Source: Planctomycetota bacterium
GTDB taxonomy: Bacteria; Planctomycetota; Phycisphaerae; Phycisphaerales; Phycisphaeraceae
Length of the DNA: 64,000 bases
Direction: 5' to 3'
NCBI GenBank assembly: GCA_016350165.1
Contig: CP066225.1
Coordinates: 4,278,001 to 4,342,000, forward strand
Shown: positions 8,345 through 16,306 of the stretch, in pieces
Layout: each line of letters starts with the position of its first letter
How positions within the stretch are numbered: the stretch's first letter is position 1
The notes under the pieces: generated by a model
The model's input: the letters and a program-made list of their open reading frames with translations, nothing else
The model's database searches: none
What the model was told of the DNA's origin: nothing
Made by a program: the position numbers and the translations under genes

Positions 8345-8387
8345 TAATGCGTTTTACGAAATAGCTTCCTTGTTGACCAGAAGGTCG
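8345..8387 (+). promoter_or_regulatory. 43-base leader element, copy 1
   Basis: The element begins TAATGCGTTTT, has GAAAT after two variable bases, and ends CTTGTTGACCAG-AA-GGTCG, where GACC and GGTC can pair. The same layout with identical spacing is at 41685-41727. It lies 166 bases before the MerR gene start. It could be a structured leader RNA or a protein binding site. Confidence 0.5.
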
Positions 8388-8553
8388 TTTCGTGGGAAGC
8401 AGGTCGATTCATCGGACTGCTGGCGAAAAAGGGAAGTATTGCTGGGGCGGATTCACGTAAAATGCAGCAGTCAGCGATGGATTGCTGGCTTTGATGGTGA
8501 GCTGAAAAGGCTTGTCTGAACAGAATGGATTCTGAATTATTGAGGTACTCAGT

Positions 8554-8844
8554 ATGAGTGTAGTCGCAAGAGTCAAGCTCCCGCCTAAACGGTATAAGAT
8601 CGGGGAGCTTGTTGCGTTTACGGGGTTGACGCGTCAGACGATTCATAACTATACGCGTTGGGGGTTGATTGATGAGGTGGCGTGGACGGATGGTGGTCAT
8701 CGTTTGTATGACGAGGGTGTGTTTGAGAAGTTGGCACGGATTGTGGAGTTGAGGGAGATGCATGGGGTGGATGAGATGCGTGGCATATTGGCTGCTGAGT
8801 TTGGCAGTGTTGAGAGTTGTGAATCCGGACAGTTTGAAGGGTAG
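8554..8844 (+). CDS. Short MerR-family DNA-binding protein
   Basis: This 96-residue protein is almost entirely a MerR-type winged helix. YKIGELVAFTGLTRQTIHNYTRWGLI is the helix-turn-helix and GGHRLYDE is the wing. It lacks the C-terminal coiled coil and effector domain of full MerR proteins, so it may work as a minimal regulator or with a partner. The ATG follows a weak GAGG-type site. Its stop overlaps the start of the TPR gene (TAGTG), so the two are translationally coupled. What it controls is unknown; its own operon is the obvious candidate. Confidence 0.75.
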   Translation: MSVVARVKLPPKRYKIGELVAFTGLTRQTIHNYTRWGLIDEVAWTDGGHRLYDEGVFEKLARIVELREMHGVDEMRGILAAEFGSVESCESGQFEG

Positions 8845-11420
8845 TGCCTGTGGTCGAAGGACAGGAACAATCTGACGCATTGCCGGAAGAGGTGATGGAA
8901 GACGTGAAGCCGGCGAGATCGGTGATCTTTGACGAATTACATTGGTCGCAGGTTTGGCATGTGCCGTTGTTGTTGCTGGGGATAGGGTTGTTCTGCTTGG
9001 CGTTGTATACGCTACGTACAGAAAAGCCTGATCATGATTTTGATGGGAAGTTGGCTGAAGTAGCGGCTTACCTTGATGTCAATAATCTTGAAGATGCGAA
9101 AAAGGAACTGGATGAGCTTGAGCCTGTGCTGAAGATGGAAGAGCAGGGCGGGACGATTGAGCAGCAGGGCCAGTTTTATTTGTTGCGTGCGGACTTGTTG
9201 TATATGACGCATGCGGATAATCGTAAGGCTGAGACAGAGCAGACGCGTGAGAATAATCGTGTTGTGCTGAAGTATTACGATGAGGCGGTTGAACGTGGTG
9301 TGAAGTTGGAGGCTGGTTCGATTCAGCGTAAAGCGGAGACGCTGTTGGCGCTTGGTAAGTTGGATCGGGTGAATGAAGAATTAAAGGCGTTAGATCATGT
9401 TGATCCGAAGACGCGCCGTCAAGTCTTTAAGAAGCTGGTTGAGTATCAGTTTGCACGAAGGTTTAAAGGTAATACGGATGATCTTATTAAGCTGATTACT
9501 GATTACAGTGAGACGCTTGGTGATTTGGAGCCTCGTGAAAAGTTAGCTGAGAAGGTTTGGGTTGTTGGGCTGAATGCACAGTTGATGTTGGAAGCGGAAG
9601 ATGGGGCAGGGGCAGCGGATTATCTAACGATGCAGATTATGCGTTTGCGCGGGCAGACGGATGTATCGAAGTTGTGGGACCTTCGCGTAAAGTTGGCGAA
9701 GGCTTGTCAGATGATGGGCGAATTGGATCGTGCTAGAGGTTTGTATCGAGAAGTACAGGCTCAGATTAAGACGGACGATCCGTTGAATGCTGAAATCTTG
9801 ACGGGATTGGGATCGATATTGCTGATGGCTGGGGATAGTCAGTCGGTAGAAGAAGCGCGTGCGAACTTTACAGCAGTGACGATGCAGTTTCCTGATACAT
9901 CGAGTGATGCGTATTTGCAGGCGATGATTGGTTTGGCTGACTGTGAGGCGAGGTTGGGTGAGTATCCAGCGAGCATGGATCACTTCAGGCAAGCGGTTGC
10001 GATATTGACGAATGAGAAACGGGTTTATGGGGATCGTCGTAAGGATGAGTTGAAGGAGATTATTCAGGCGCATATCCGTTATGCGATGGAGCGTAGTGAA
10101 TATGAACAGGGGTTGGAGTATTTGCAGGTGTTGTCGCCGCTGTATGGGAAGGAATTGCCTGCGGACTTGATTTTGTCGTTTGCGCTTACGCATGAAAAGA
10201 TCGCAGAAGTTGCAGCGAAGTATGCGAGTAAGATTGATCCTAAATTGACGAATGATTACACGCCTGAACGATTGAAGGCGTGGCGTCATCGTAATCAGCA
10301 GAGTGTAATACATTATGGCAAGTCGGCAGAGCGGTATCTTGAGCATGCTCGGGCTGTGACGATTTCGAGTAATGAGTTGCATGGTGAGAGTTTGTGGGCG
10401 GCTGCTGCGAATTATGATAAAGCGAATGACTGGCAGAAGTCAGTTGATGTGTATGCTGAGTTTATTGATACGCGTGAGAGTGATTCGAGAAGATGGCGGG
10501 GAATGGTGAATCATGGTAAAGCGTTGTTTGCGTTGTCTCAGTATGATGCTGCGGCAGAAGATTTTCGTGGTGTGATTCAGGATCATCCTCGAACGCTTGA
10601 AGCGTATGAATCGCGTGTGATGTTGGCGCGTACATTTGAAAAGATGGGTGAGGTGAATAAGGCGTTGCGTGGGTTGGAGCAGGTGATTGAAGACGACCCG
10701 GTAATTACACCTGACAGTAAACAGTATCGTGAAGCACTGATTGAATTGGGACGGTTGTATTATCAGCAGATCGCGAAGGATGTTGAGCAATCAGAGAATG
10801 CGATCGAGGTGTTGACGAAGGCTGTTGAGCGTTATGGTGATCAGTCGGAAGGTGCGAAGCTGAGGTATTGGTTGGCGGACGCGTATCGGCAATCAGTTGA
10901 GGCGATCAATCTTGAATTGGATCGTCAGTTATCACATAAGCGTCAGTTAGAGCTTAGTAGTGAGCGTAATTCTCGGTTGCAGAAGGCGCAGAGTTATTTC
11001 CAGAGTGCGAAGCGTGAGTTTGAGATGCGTAAGTATGATGCCTTGACGCCTTTGGAAAAGATGTACTTGAGAAACAGCTATTTTTATAGAGCCGATTGTG
11101 CATTTGATCAGCAGCATTATGAGCAGGCGATTGGTTTGTACGATGAGGCTGCGAGGAAGTGGGAGAAAGATCCTGCTTCGATGGTGGCGCTTGTGCAGAT
11201 TGTGAATGCTTATTGCGAGTTGGGTCAGTTTAGAGAAGCGAAGATCGCGCATGACAATGCGTTATTGCAGTTGCAGCGTATACCGGATGATGCTTTTAAA
11301 AGGCCGGGGCTGCCGATGGATCGCGAGCACTGGGAAAACTGGTTGCGTTGGGATAGTGAACTACGTTTGCTTGAAGAGTCGGCGGGGATGGCTGGTGTTG
11401 TGAATAATAAGGGGAGTTGA
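8844..11420 (+). CDS. Large membrane-anchored TPR protein
   Basis: This 858-residue protein has a short cytoplasmic N-terminus, one membrane segment at about residues 38-56 (HVPLLLLGIGLFCLALY), and a long mostly helical region. That region carries repeated 34-residue TPR-like units, for example LDRARGLYREVQAQ, YDAAAEDFRGVIQDHPRTLEAYESRVMLARTFEKMGEVNKAL, and YEQAIGLYDEAARKWEKDP. TPR arrays bind other proteins, and the single helix would place the array on the outer face of the inner membrane. The GTG start overlaps the MerR stop. No enzyme motif is visible. It precedes the flagellar genes but need not belong to them. Confidence 0.8.
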   Translation: MPVVEGQEQSDALPEEVMEDVKPARSVIFDELHWSQVWHVPLLLLGIGLFCLALYTLRTEKPDHDFDGKLAEVAAYLDVNNLEDAKKELDELEPVLKMEEQGGTIEQQGQFYLLRADLLYMTHADNRKAETEQTRENNRVVLKYYDEAVERGVKLEAGSIQRKAETLLALGKLDRVNEELKALDHVDPKTRRQVFKKLVEYQFARRFKGNTDDLIKLITDYSETLGDLEPREKLAEKVWVVGLNAQLMLEAEDGAGAADYLTMQIMRLRGQTDVSKLWDLRVKLAKACQMMGELDRARGLYREVQAQIKTDDPLNAEILTGLGSILLMAGDSQSVEEARANFTAVTMQFPDTSSDAYLQAMIGLADCEARLGEYPASMDHFRQAVAILTNEKRVYGDRRKDELKEIIQAHIRYAMERSEYEQGLEYLQVLSPLYGKELPADLILSFALTHEKIAEVAAKYASKIDPKLTNDYTPERLKAWRHRNQQSVIHYGKSAERYLEHARAVTISSNELHGESLWAAAANYDKANDWQKSVDVYAEFIDTRESDSRRWRGMVNHGKALFALSQYDAAAEDFRGVIQDHPRTLEAYESRVMLARTFEKMGEVNKALRGLEQVIEDDPVITPDSKQYREALIELGRLYYQQIAKDVEQSENAIEVLTKAVERYGDQSEGAKLRYWLADAYRQSVEAINLELDRQLSHKRQLELSSERNSRLQKAQSYFQSAKREFEMRKYDALTPLEKMYLRNSYFYRADCAFDQQHYEQAIGLYDEAARKWEKDPASMVALVQIVNAYCELGQFREAKIAHDNALLQLQRIPDDAFKRPGLPMDREHWENWLRWDSELRLLEESAGMAGVVNNKGS

Positions 11421-11503
11421 TGGAGAGGGAGTGAGTTAGGGTAAGGGAAGGGGTTGATTGGTCGTGTGTACGGCTAATCAAGAGATAGAAGACGATCGAT
11501 GAA

Positions 11504-11519
11504 TGGGTCGTGCCTTGCA
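11504..11519 (+). promoter_or_regulatory. Possible sigma-54 promoter for flgN-flrB-flrC
   Basis: TGGGTCGTGCCTTGCA has GG (11505-11506) and GC (11517-11518) exactly ten bases apart and a perfect TTGCA at -12. Two -24 bases differ from TGGCAC. Transcription would begin about 17 bases before the flgN ATG. Confidence 0.4.
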
Positions 11520-11545
11520 GGGGAGCTGCAAGAGAAAGGGTCAGG

Positions 11546-12049
11546 ATGACCATAGGTAAGAAGACAATTGTAAATACGAGGTTGGCGTATGACGTTGCGG
11601 CGGTGGTAAAGTTGCTGACGAGGCAGCGTGATTTGTACAAGCGGTTGAGTGAGTTTAGTGCTCAGCAAGCGGCGTGTGTTGAAAGTGGTGAGACTGAAGA
11701 GTTATTGAAGGTGTTATCGCAGCGTCAGTATCTGGTGGATGCTTTGACTAAGCTTAATACGGAGCTTCAGCCTTACAGAGCGAGATGGGATGAGATTTCG
11801 GGTGCGATGAATGGTGCTGTGAAGTTGCAAGTTAATGGGTTGGTTGATGAGGTTGAGCGGCTACTGAGTGAAATGTTGAAACGCGATGATGAAACTCAGA
11901 AAAAGCTTGAATTGGCGAAGGCAGAGGTTGGCAAGAAGATACATCAGACGAAGAAGGTTGGGCAGGTCGCGAATGCGTATCGTGGTGCAGCGATGAATGC
12001 ATATGCTGCTGGTGGTGGTGTTTCACGTTATACGGATAATCGAGGCTAA
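11546..12049 (+). CDS. flgN: FlgN-like flagellar export chaperone
   Basis: This is a 167-residue, largely helical cytoplasmic protein starting MTIGKKTIVNTRLAYDV. The pattern VVKLLTRQRDLYKRLSEFSAQQAACVESGETEELLKVLSQRQYLVDAL matches the FlgN fold: long helices with an E/D-rich turn before a basic helix. FlgN chaperones the hook-associated proteins FlgK and FlgL. The ATG at 11546 has AAAGGGTCAGG in front and is preferred over an upstream frame extension from 11510. Its place directly ahead of flagellar regulators supports the call, but FlgN is divergent, so the name is tentative. Confidence 0.6.
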   Translation: MTIGKKTIVNTRLAYDVAAVVKLLTRQRDLYKRLSEFSAQQAACVESGETEELLKVLSQRQYLVDALTKLNTELQPYRARWDEISGAMNGAVKLQVNGLVDEVERLLSEMLKRDDETQKKLELAKAEVGKKIHQTKKVGQVANAYRGAAMNAYAAGGGVSRYTDNRG

Positions 12050-12069
12050 TCGAGGGATAGACAAAACGT

Positions 12070-13074
12070 ATGTCGGAAGTTGTTGAACAAGTTGAAGCAA
12101 TTGGTGAAGAAACGCAGGAAGATCCTCGGTTGAAGGATCTTGCGCAGATTATCAATGCGTATAATGATGTCACTGATAAGTTGCAGCAGAGTCATGAGAA
12201 GCTGAAGGGGGAAGTGCTTCGACTGCGTGAGGAGCTTGCGAGTACGAATGCACAGTTGCAGAGATCGAAGCGGCTGAGTGCTTTAGGTGAGATGGCAGCG
12301 GGGATCGCGCACGAGATCAGGAATCCACTTGCTGCGATACAGTTGTATGCGTCGATGGTTGAAGAAGATTTGGGTGGTGTTGATGGTGAGGTGTCTAACC
12401 GTGAGTTAGCTGTAGATAACACGCGGAAAATTGCAAGTGCGGTGAGAGGGTTGAATGGGATTGTAAATGATGTACTCAGTTTTGCGAGAGAAATTGAGCT
12501 TGAGCGTCAAGATGTTTATGTGGTTGATTTGTTTGATAAGGTGATTGAATCGCATTTGCCCGGGATTGAACAGGCGGGGGTTGTGGTTGAACGAGATGAT
12601 TTTGAGTGGGCAGATGTGATGCTGCGTGTTGATGAGGGGATGATAGGGCAGGCGATTTTGAATCTAGTGCGTAATGCAGTGGATGCAATGAGTGAGGTTG
12701 AAGGTGAGCGGGTGCTGCGAACAAATGTAGAGCTTCGTGATGATGAAAAGCTGGTGGTGCTGTCGGTGAGGGATAGTGGTAGTGGGATTGATGAGGATGA
12801 TGTGGATCGTATTTTTAATCCGTTTTTTACAACGCGAAATGCTGGGACAGGTTTGGGGCTAGCGATTGTGCACCGGATTGTTGATGCGCATGGTGGTGGG
12901 ATTGTGGTGAGGAATGATGGTGGGGCGGTGTTTGAGTTGAACTTGCCTATGGGTGAATGCATGCCCTCGGATGCTTCAGTAGAAGTGATTGAGGGTGTTT
13001 TTGAAGATTGTGAAAAGTCGCAGGCGGAGTCTTGCGGAATGAATATCCAGGATGGAGTTAGGGATGAGCAATAA
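12070..13074 (+). CDS. flrB: Soluble histidine kinase, FlrB/FleS-like
   Basis: This 334-residue sensor kinase has no membrane helix. A coiled coil (about residues 35-70) leads into the H-box LSALGEMAAGIAHEIRNPLAAI with His81 as phosphoacceptor. The ATP-binding part has ILNLVRNAVDAM (N box), VRDSGSGID (G1) and FFTTRNAGTGLGLAIVHRI (F and G2). It should phosphorylate the sigma-54 activator encoded next; the genes overlap by 11 bases. By analogy with FlrB/FleS it controls the middle flagellar genes that follow. The input signal is not visible from the sequence. Confidence 0.85.
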   Translation: MSEVVEQVEAIGEETQEDPRLKDLAQIINAYNDVTDKLQQSHEKLKGEVLRLREELASTNAQLQRSKRLSALGEMAAGIAHEIRNPLAAIQLYASMVEEDLGGVDGEVSNRELAVDNTRKIASAVRGLNGIVNDVLSFAREIELERQDVYVVDLFDKVIESHLPGIEQAGVVVERDDFEWADVMLRVDEGMIGQAILNLVRNAVDAMSEVEGERVLRTNVELRDDEKLVVLSVRDSGSGIDEDDVDRIFNPFFTTRNAGTGLGLAIVHRIVDAHGGGIVVRNDGGAVFELNLPMGECMPSDASVEVIEGVFEDCEKSQAESCGMNIQDGVRDEQ

Positions 13075-14704
13075 AATCCTCGTCGTCGATGATAAACAAA
13101 TGATGCGCGACAGTGTTGGTGCGACGTTACAGCGTGGTGGCTTTGTTGTCGTTGCAGCTAGTAATGGCAAGGTTGCGTTGGATATGGTGGCGAAGCATCG
13201 TCCGGCGGCAGTGATTACTGACTTGAAGATGCCTGAGATGGATGGTTTGGAGTTGTTGAAGCAATTGAAGCAGGCAGATGATCAGTTGCCTGTGGTTTTG
13301 ATGACTGCGTATGGGAAGATCAATGATGCGGTGACGGCGATGAAGGAAGGGGCTTTTGATTTTATTCAGAAGCCGTTCGAGGGTGATCAGCTATTGGTGG
13401 TGATGAAGCGTGCGGTGAAGCATCGTCAATTGGTGCAGGAAAACACGACGTTGAAGACAGTGTCGAAGATGATGGATAATTCGCCGACGATGATCGGGAC
13501 AAGTCCGGGGATGAGGCGAGTGGCGCAGCAGATTCATCAGATGGCGAATTCTTCGGGGACGGTTTTGATTTGTGGCGAGAGTGGTACGGGTAAGGAAGTC
13601 ATCGCACGGACGTTGCATGCACATAGTGCGAGGCGTAACCGTTTGATGTTGTGTTTGAATTGTGCTGCGTTGTCGAGCAGTTTGCTAGAATCGGAATTGT
13701 TTGGGCATGAGAGAGGTGCGTTTACTGGTGCGGATCAGTTGAGGAAGGGGCGGTTTGAGCTGTCGGATAATGGTACGCTATTGCTGGATGAGATTAGTGA
13801 GATTAGTCCACAGTTGCAGGCCAAGTTGTTACGTGTGTTGCAGGAGGGTCAGTTTGAACGAGTGGGTTCGAGCTTGACGATGAATGTTGATGTGAGGGTG
13901 GTTGCGACGACGAACCGTGATCTGACGCAGAGCGTGATGGCGGGTGAGTTTAGGCAGGATTTGTATTATCGATTGAATGTGTTGCCGATTTATTTACCGC
14001 CGCTAAGGGAACGTGATGAAGATATACCGTTGTTGGCAGATCACTTTTTGAATCAGGTCGCGATGCGTGAAGGTCGTGAGGCGAAGAAGTTTGATGAAGA
14101 ATCGATTGGATTATTGAAACAGTATGCGTGGCCGGGCAATGTGCGTGAGTTGCAGAATATTTGTGAACGCGCGAGTGTGCTGAGTCGTGGGCATGTGATT
14201 GATGCAGGATTGATTCAGCCTTGGTTGGTAGTGCCGCAGATGCCGGTGGGTGGCTTCTTTACACCTGCACCGATGAGGGCTAGTCAACAGGTGATGGGTG
14301 GTCCGACGCCGCAAGTTAATGGTGGTGGAATGGGGAATGGTTTTGGTCATGGAAATATGCAGGAGCAAGGTGTTGGATGCCAGAATGTGGGTCACGCTGG
14401 TGGTGTTGGGCAACCGCAGACACAGCCGCAGGCAATGACGAATGTGCAGCCAGTTACGGTGACGCCAATAAATGGCGGGGCGAATGGTCATGTGAATCCT
14501 GCGACGAGTAGTGCGGCGATGGGTGGATTGATGCCTGAAGTGAGATCGCTTGAAGAGATTGAGCGTGAACAGATTGTGAAAGCATTAGGGCACTTTGGTG
14601 GAAATCGTCAACAAACAGCTGAGGCGTTGGGTATTGGTGTGAGAACACTTGGTTTGAAGTTGAAGAAATGGAAAGAGCAGAAACTGGTGGCTCAAACGAT
14701 TTAG
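13064..14704 (+). CDS. flrC: Sigma-54 dependent response regulator, FlrC/FleR-like
   Basis: This 546-residue protein is a NtrC-type activator. The receiver domain (1-120) has VVDD and Asp53 in VITDLKMPEMDG. The AAA+ domain has Walker A GESGTGKE (171-178) and the sigma-54 contact loop GAFTGA (218-223). A Fis-type helix-turn-helix ends the protein (IVKALGHFGGNRQQTAEALGIGVRTL). Between the AAA+ domain and the helix-turn-helix lies an unusual linker of about 110 residues rich in Gly, Gln, Asn and Met. The ATG at 13064 has GGAG seven bases upstream and gives the usual receiver start, so it is preferred to 13052. A sigma-54 promoter follows immediately, before flgB. Confidence 0.92.
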   Translation: MSNKILVVDDKQMMRDSVGATLQRGGFVVVAASNGKVALDMVAKHRPAAVITDLKMPEMDGLELLKQLKQADDQLPVVLMTAYGKINDAVTAMKEGAFDFIQKPFEGDQLLVVMKRAVKHRQLVQENTTLKTVSKMMDNSPTMIGTSPGMRRVAQQIHQMANSSGTVLICGESGTGKEVIARTLHAHSARRNRLMLCLNCAALSSSLLESELFGHERGAFTGADQLRKGRFELSDNGTLLLDEISEISPQLQAKLLRVLQEGQFERVGSSLTMNVDVRVVATTNRDLTQSVMAGEFRQDLYYRLNVLPIYLPPLRERDEDIPLLADHFLNQVAMREGREAKKFDEESIGLLKQYAWPGNVRELQNICERASVLSRGHVIDAGLIQPWLVVPQMPVGGFFTPAPMRASQQVMGGPTPQVNGGGMGNGFGHGNMQEQGVGCQNVGHAGGVGQPQTQPQAMTNVQPVTVTPINGGANGHVNPATSSAAMGGLMPEVRSLEEIEREQIVKALGHFGGNRQQTAEALGIGVRTLGLKLKKWKEQKLVAQTI

Positions 14705-14790
14705 TGGATGATATTGCTGATCGTGTGCAGGAATTGCGCTGGTATGAAAAAATGAATCGGCTATGAGGGAGAATGAGTAAGGTTTTTCAG

Positions 14791-14808
14791 TTAGGCACGG
14801 AATTTGCT
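14791..14808 (+). promoter_or_regulatory. Sigma-54 promoter upstream of flgB
   Basis: TTAGGCACGGAATTTGCT has the -24 core GGCACG, the -12 core TTGCT, and GG and GC exactly ten bases apart. It differs from the consensus at one conserved base. It lies 48 bases before flgB and directly after the gene for a sigma-54 activator. Confidence 0.8.
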
Positions 14809-14855
14809 CACGATACCACACGGCTTAGTTTGGCTGATATGAAAAGGAACAGGAT

Positions 14856-15293
14856 TTGATTACGGGTTTGTTAGATACAGGTGCATTGCCCAGCCTTGAA
14901 CGGTTTGTTCAGTTCACAGGCCAGCGTCATCGTGTACTGGCAGACAACATTGCGAATCTTGATACGCCTTATTACAAGCCAAAGGATTTGGATACCGGGT
15001 CGTTTCAAGCTGAGTTATCGCGAGCTATTGGTGAGCGACGTGAACAGATGAATCCATTAAGTGGCGAATTAGAGCTGGAAGAAACTGATCAGCTGCAATT
15101 TGGCCAGGATGGGATCTTGACAAAAGCTGAAGCGACGAATGAGAATATTATGTTCCATGACCGTAATAATCGTGATCTTGAGTTGATCATGAAAGATCTT
15201 GCTGAGAATACACTTGCACACAAAACCGGTGTGGAATTGTTGAAAAATCAGTTTGATATGTTGAAGACGGCGATACGTGGAACGATTGGCTAA
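14856..15293 (+). CDS. flgB: Flagellar basal-body rod protein FlgB
   Basis: This 145-residue protein forms part of the proximal rod of the flagellum. The conserved rod-protein motif is LADNIANLDTPYYKPKDLD (about residues 29-47), and the C-terminal helix (LELLKNQFDMLKTAIRG-like) is typical. The start is a TTG preceded by AAAAGGAACAGGA; there is no in-frame ATG nearby. It is the first gene of the basal-body operon flgB-flgC-fliE-fliF and lies just behind a sigma-54 promoter. Confidence 0.92.
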   Translation: MITGLLDTGALPSLERFVQFTGQRHRVLADNIANLDTPYYKPKDLDTGSFQAELSRAIGERREQMNPLSGELELEETDQLQFGQDGILTKAEATNENIMFHDRNNRDLELIMKDLAENTLAHKTGVELLKNQFDMLKTAIRGTIG

Positions 15294-15370
15294 TTGTAAA
15301 TTAAGGACCTGCTTGCATGAACAATGTTCATGCCTGTGAGTCTGGAAATGAATAGCGAGTAAAAAGAAGC

Positions 15371-15778
15371 ATGTTTGGTTCATTAGATATTTCGACATCA
15401 GCATTGGTCGCGCAGCGAACACGTATGGAGACGATCGCTGCAAACTTGGCGAATGCAGATACGATTTATAATTCAAAAGGTGAATATGAGCCTTATAGAC
15501 GCAGGGAAGTTGTTTTTGCACCGGGAGATACGATCAGTGGTGCAGCAGGTGGCGTGCATGTTCAGGATATTTTGCTTGATGATTCGCCGTTGCGTCCTGT
15601 GTTTGTTGGTAAGGAACATCCTGATGCTGATGAGAACGGGTATATTTACAAGCCGAATGTTGATCCAGCAGTAGAGCAGATTAATGCGTTGGAGGCTGGT
15701 CGAGCTTATGAAGCAAATATTACTGCTGCAGAGGCGACCAAGTCGATGTTACAAACAAGCTTGCGCTTGTTGGCATAA
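15371..15778 (+). CDS. flgC: Flagellar basal-body rod protein FlgC
   Basis: This 135-residue rod protein starts MFGSLDISTSALVAQRTRMETIAANLANADT, the conserved FlgC N-terminus. It ends in the conserved helix EQINALEAGRAYEANITAAEATKSMLQTSLRLLA. It polymerises with FlgB and FlgF in the rod across the periplasm. It follows flgB by 77 bases, a relatively wide gap for an operon, with no terminator seen. Confidence 0.95.
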   Translation: MFGSLDISTSALVAQRTRMETIAANLANADTIYNSKGEYEPYRRREVVFAPGDTISGAAGGVHVQDILLDDSPLRPVFVGKEHPDADENGYIYKPNVDPAVEQINALEAGRAYEANITAAEATKSMLQTSLRLLA

Positions 15779-15845
15779 TTGTTACAATGTGTGAGTACTC
15801 AAGTATGTGTCAATACTTGGGGTTAGAGCGAGTAGGACATTAAGA

Positions 15846-16163
15846 ATGTCAGATCCATTAGGACTCATTAACAACACGCAGAATATTGGTGGGATTCAGC
15901 CTAAACAGGCGGTCCGACCACAAGCTCCAGATGCGCCGGAAGGGCCGAGCTTTAAAGACGTGTTGATGGAAAATATTGAGCAAGTGAATCGCATGCAGCA
16001 GGACGCTGAGATGGCGATCGAAGATCTTGCAAGTGGGAAACGGGATGATATGGATGCTGTTTTGATGGCGAAACAGAAAGCGGATATTGCTTTCCAGACG
16101 CTGCTTCAGGTACGCAATAAGTTGATGGATGCGTATGAAGAAGTGAAACAGATTCGTGTATAA
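15846..16163 (+). CDS. fliE: Flagellar hook-basal body complex protein FliE
   Basis: This 105-residue protein links the MS ring to the rod. The C-terminal region MEIAIEDLASGK-like (AEMAIEDLASGKRDDMDAVLMAKQKADIAFQTLLQVRNKLMDAYEEVKQIRV) is the conserved FliE domain. The ATG at 15846 (MSDPLGLINN) gives the normal family length and is preceded by an AGGA site. An upstream GTG/ATG extension to 15807 is possible but less likely. Confidence 0.92.
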   Translation: MSDPLGLINNTQNIGGIQPKQAVRPQAPDAPEGPSFKDVLMENIEQVNRMQQDAEMAIEDLASGKRDDMDAVLMAKQKADIAFQTLLQVRNKLMDAYEEVKQIRV

Positions 16164-16306
16164 AAAGTAGGGGGTAGGTGAGGGGAAGCTAGTGCGAAGA
16201 TCTGTGTTGGAATCGTGGATCAAGCAGTAGTTTTAAGGAGATGATTTTGGGTGAAAGATTAAGCGGAGCTTAAGCAGAACAACCATCGGCATGGAGGCCG
16301 AGCGAC

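Larger units (their letters stand above)
7800..8553. other. Long intergenic region between prfB and the MerR gene
   Basis: I see no gene. The region holds three AGTGCTAG direct repeats just after prfB (about 7802-7830), the prfB terminator, two palindromic repeat copies (7990-8013 and 8129-8152), and a 43-base element at 8345-8387 that recurs at 41685-41727. The last 200 bases are probably the promoter and leader of the MerR-TPR unit. Confidence 0.6.

Noticed and set aside
16187-16201. GG-N10-GC sigma-54-like spacing before fliF
   Set aside because: Only the GG and GC match; the surrounding bases (GGGGAAGCTAGTGC) do not resemble TGGCAC or TTGC.
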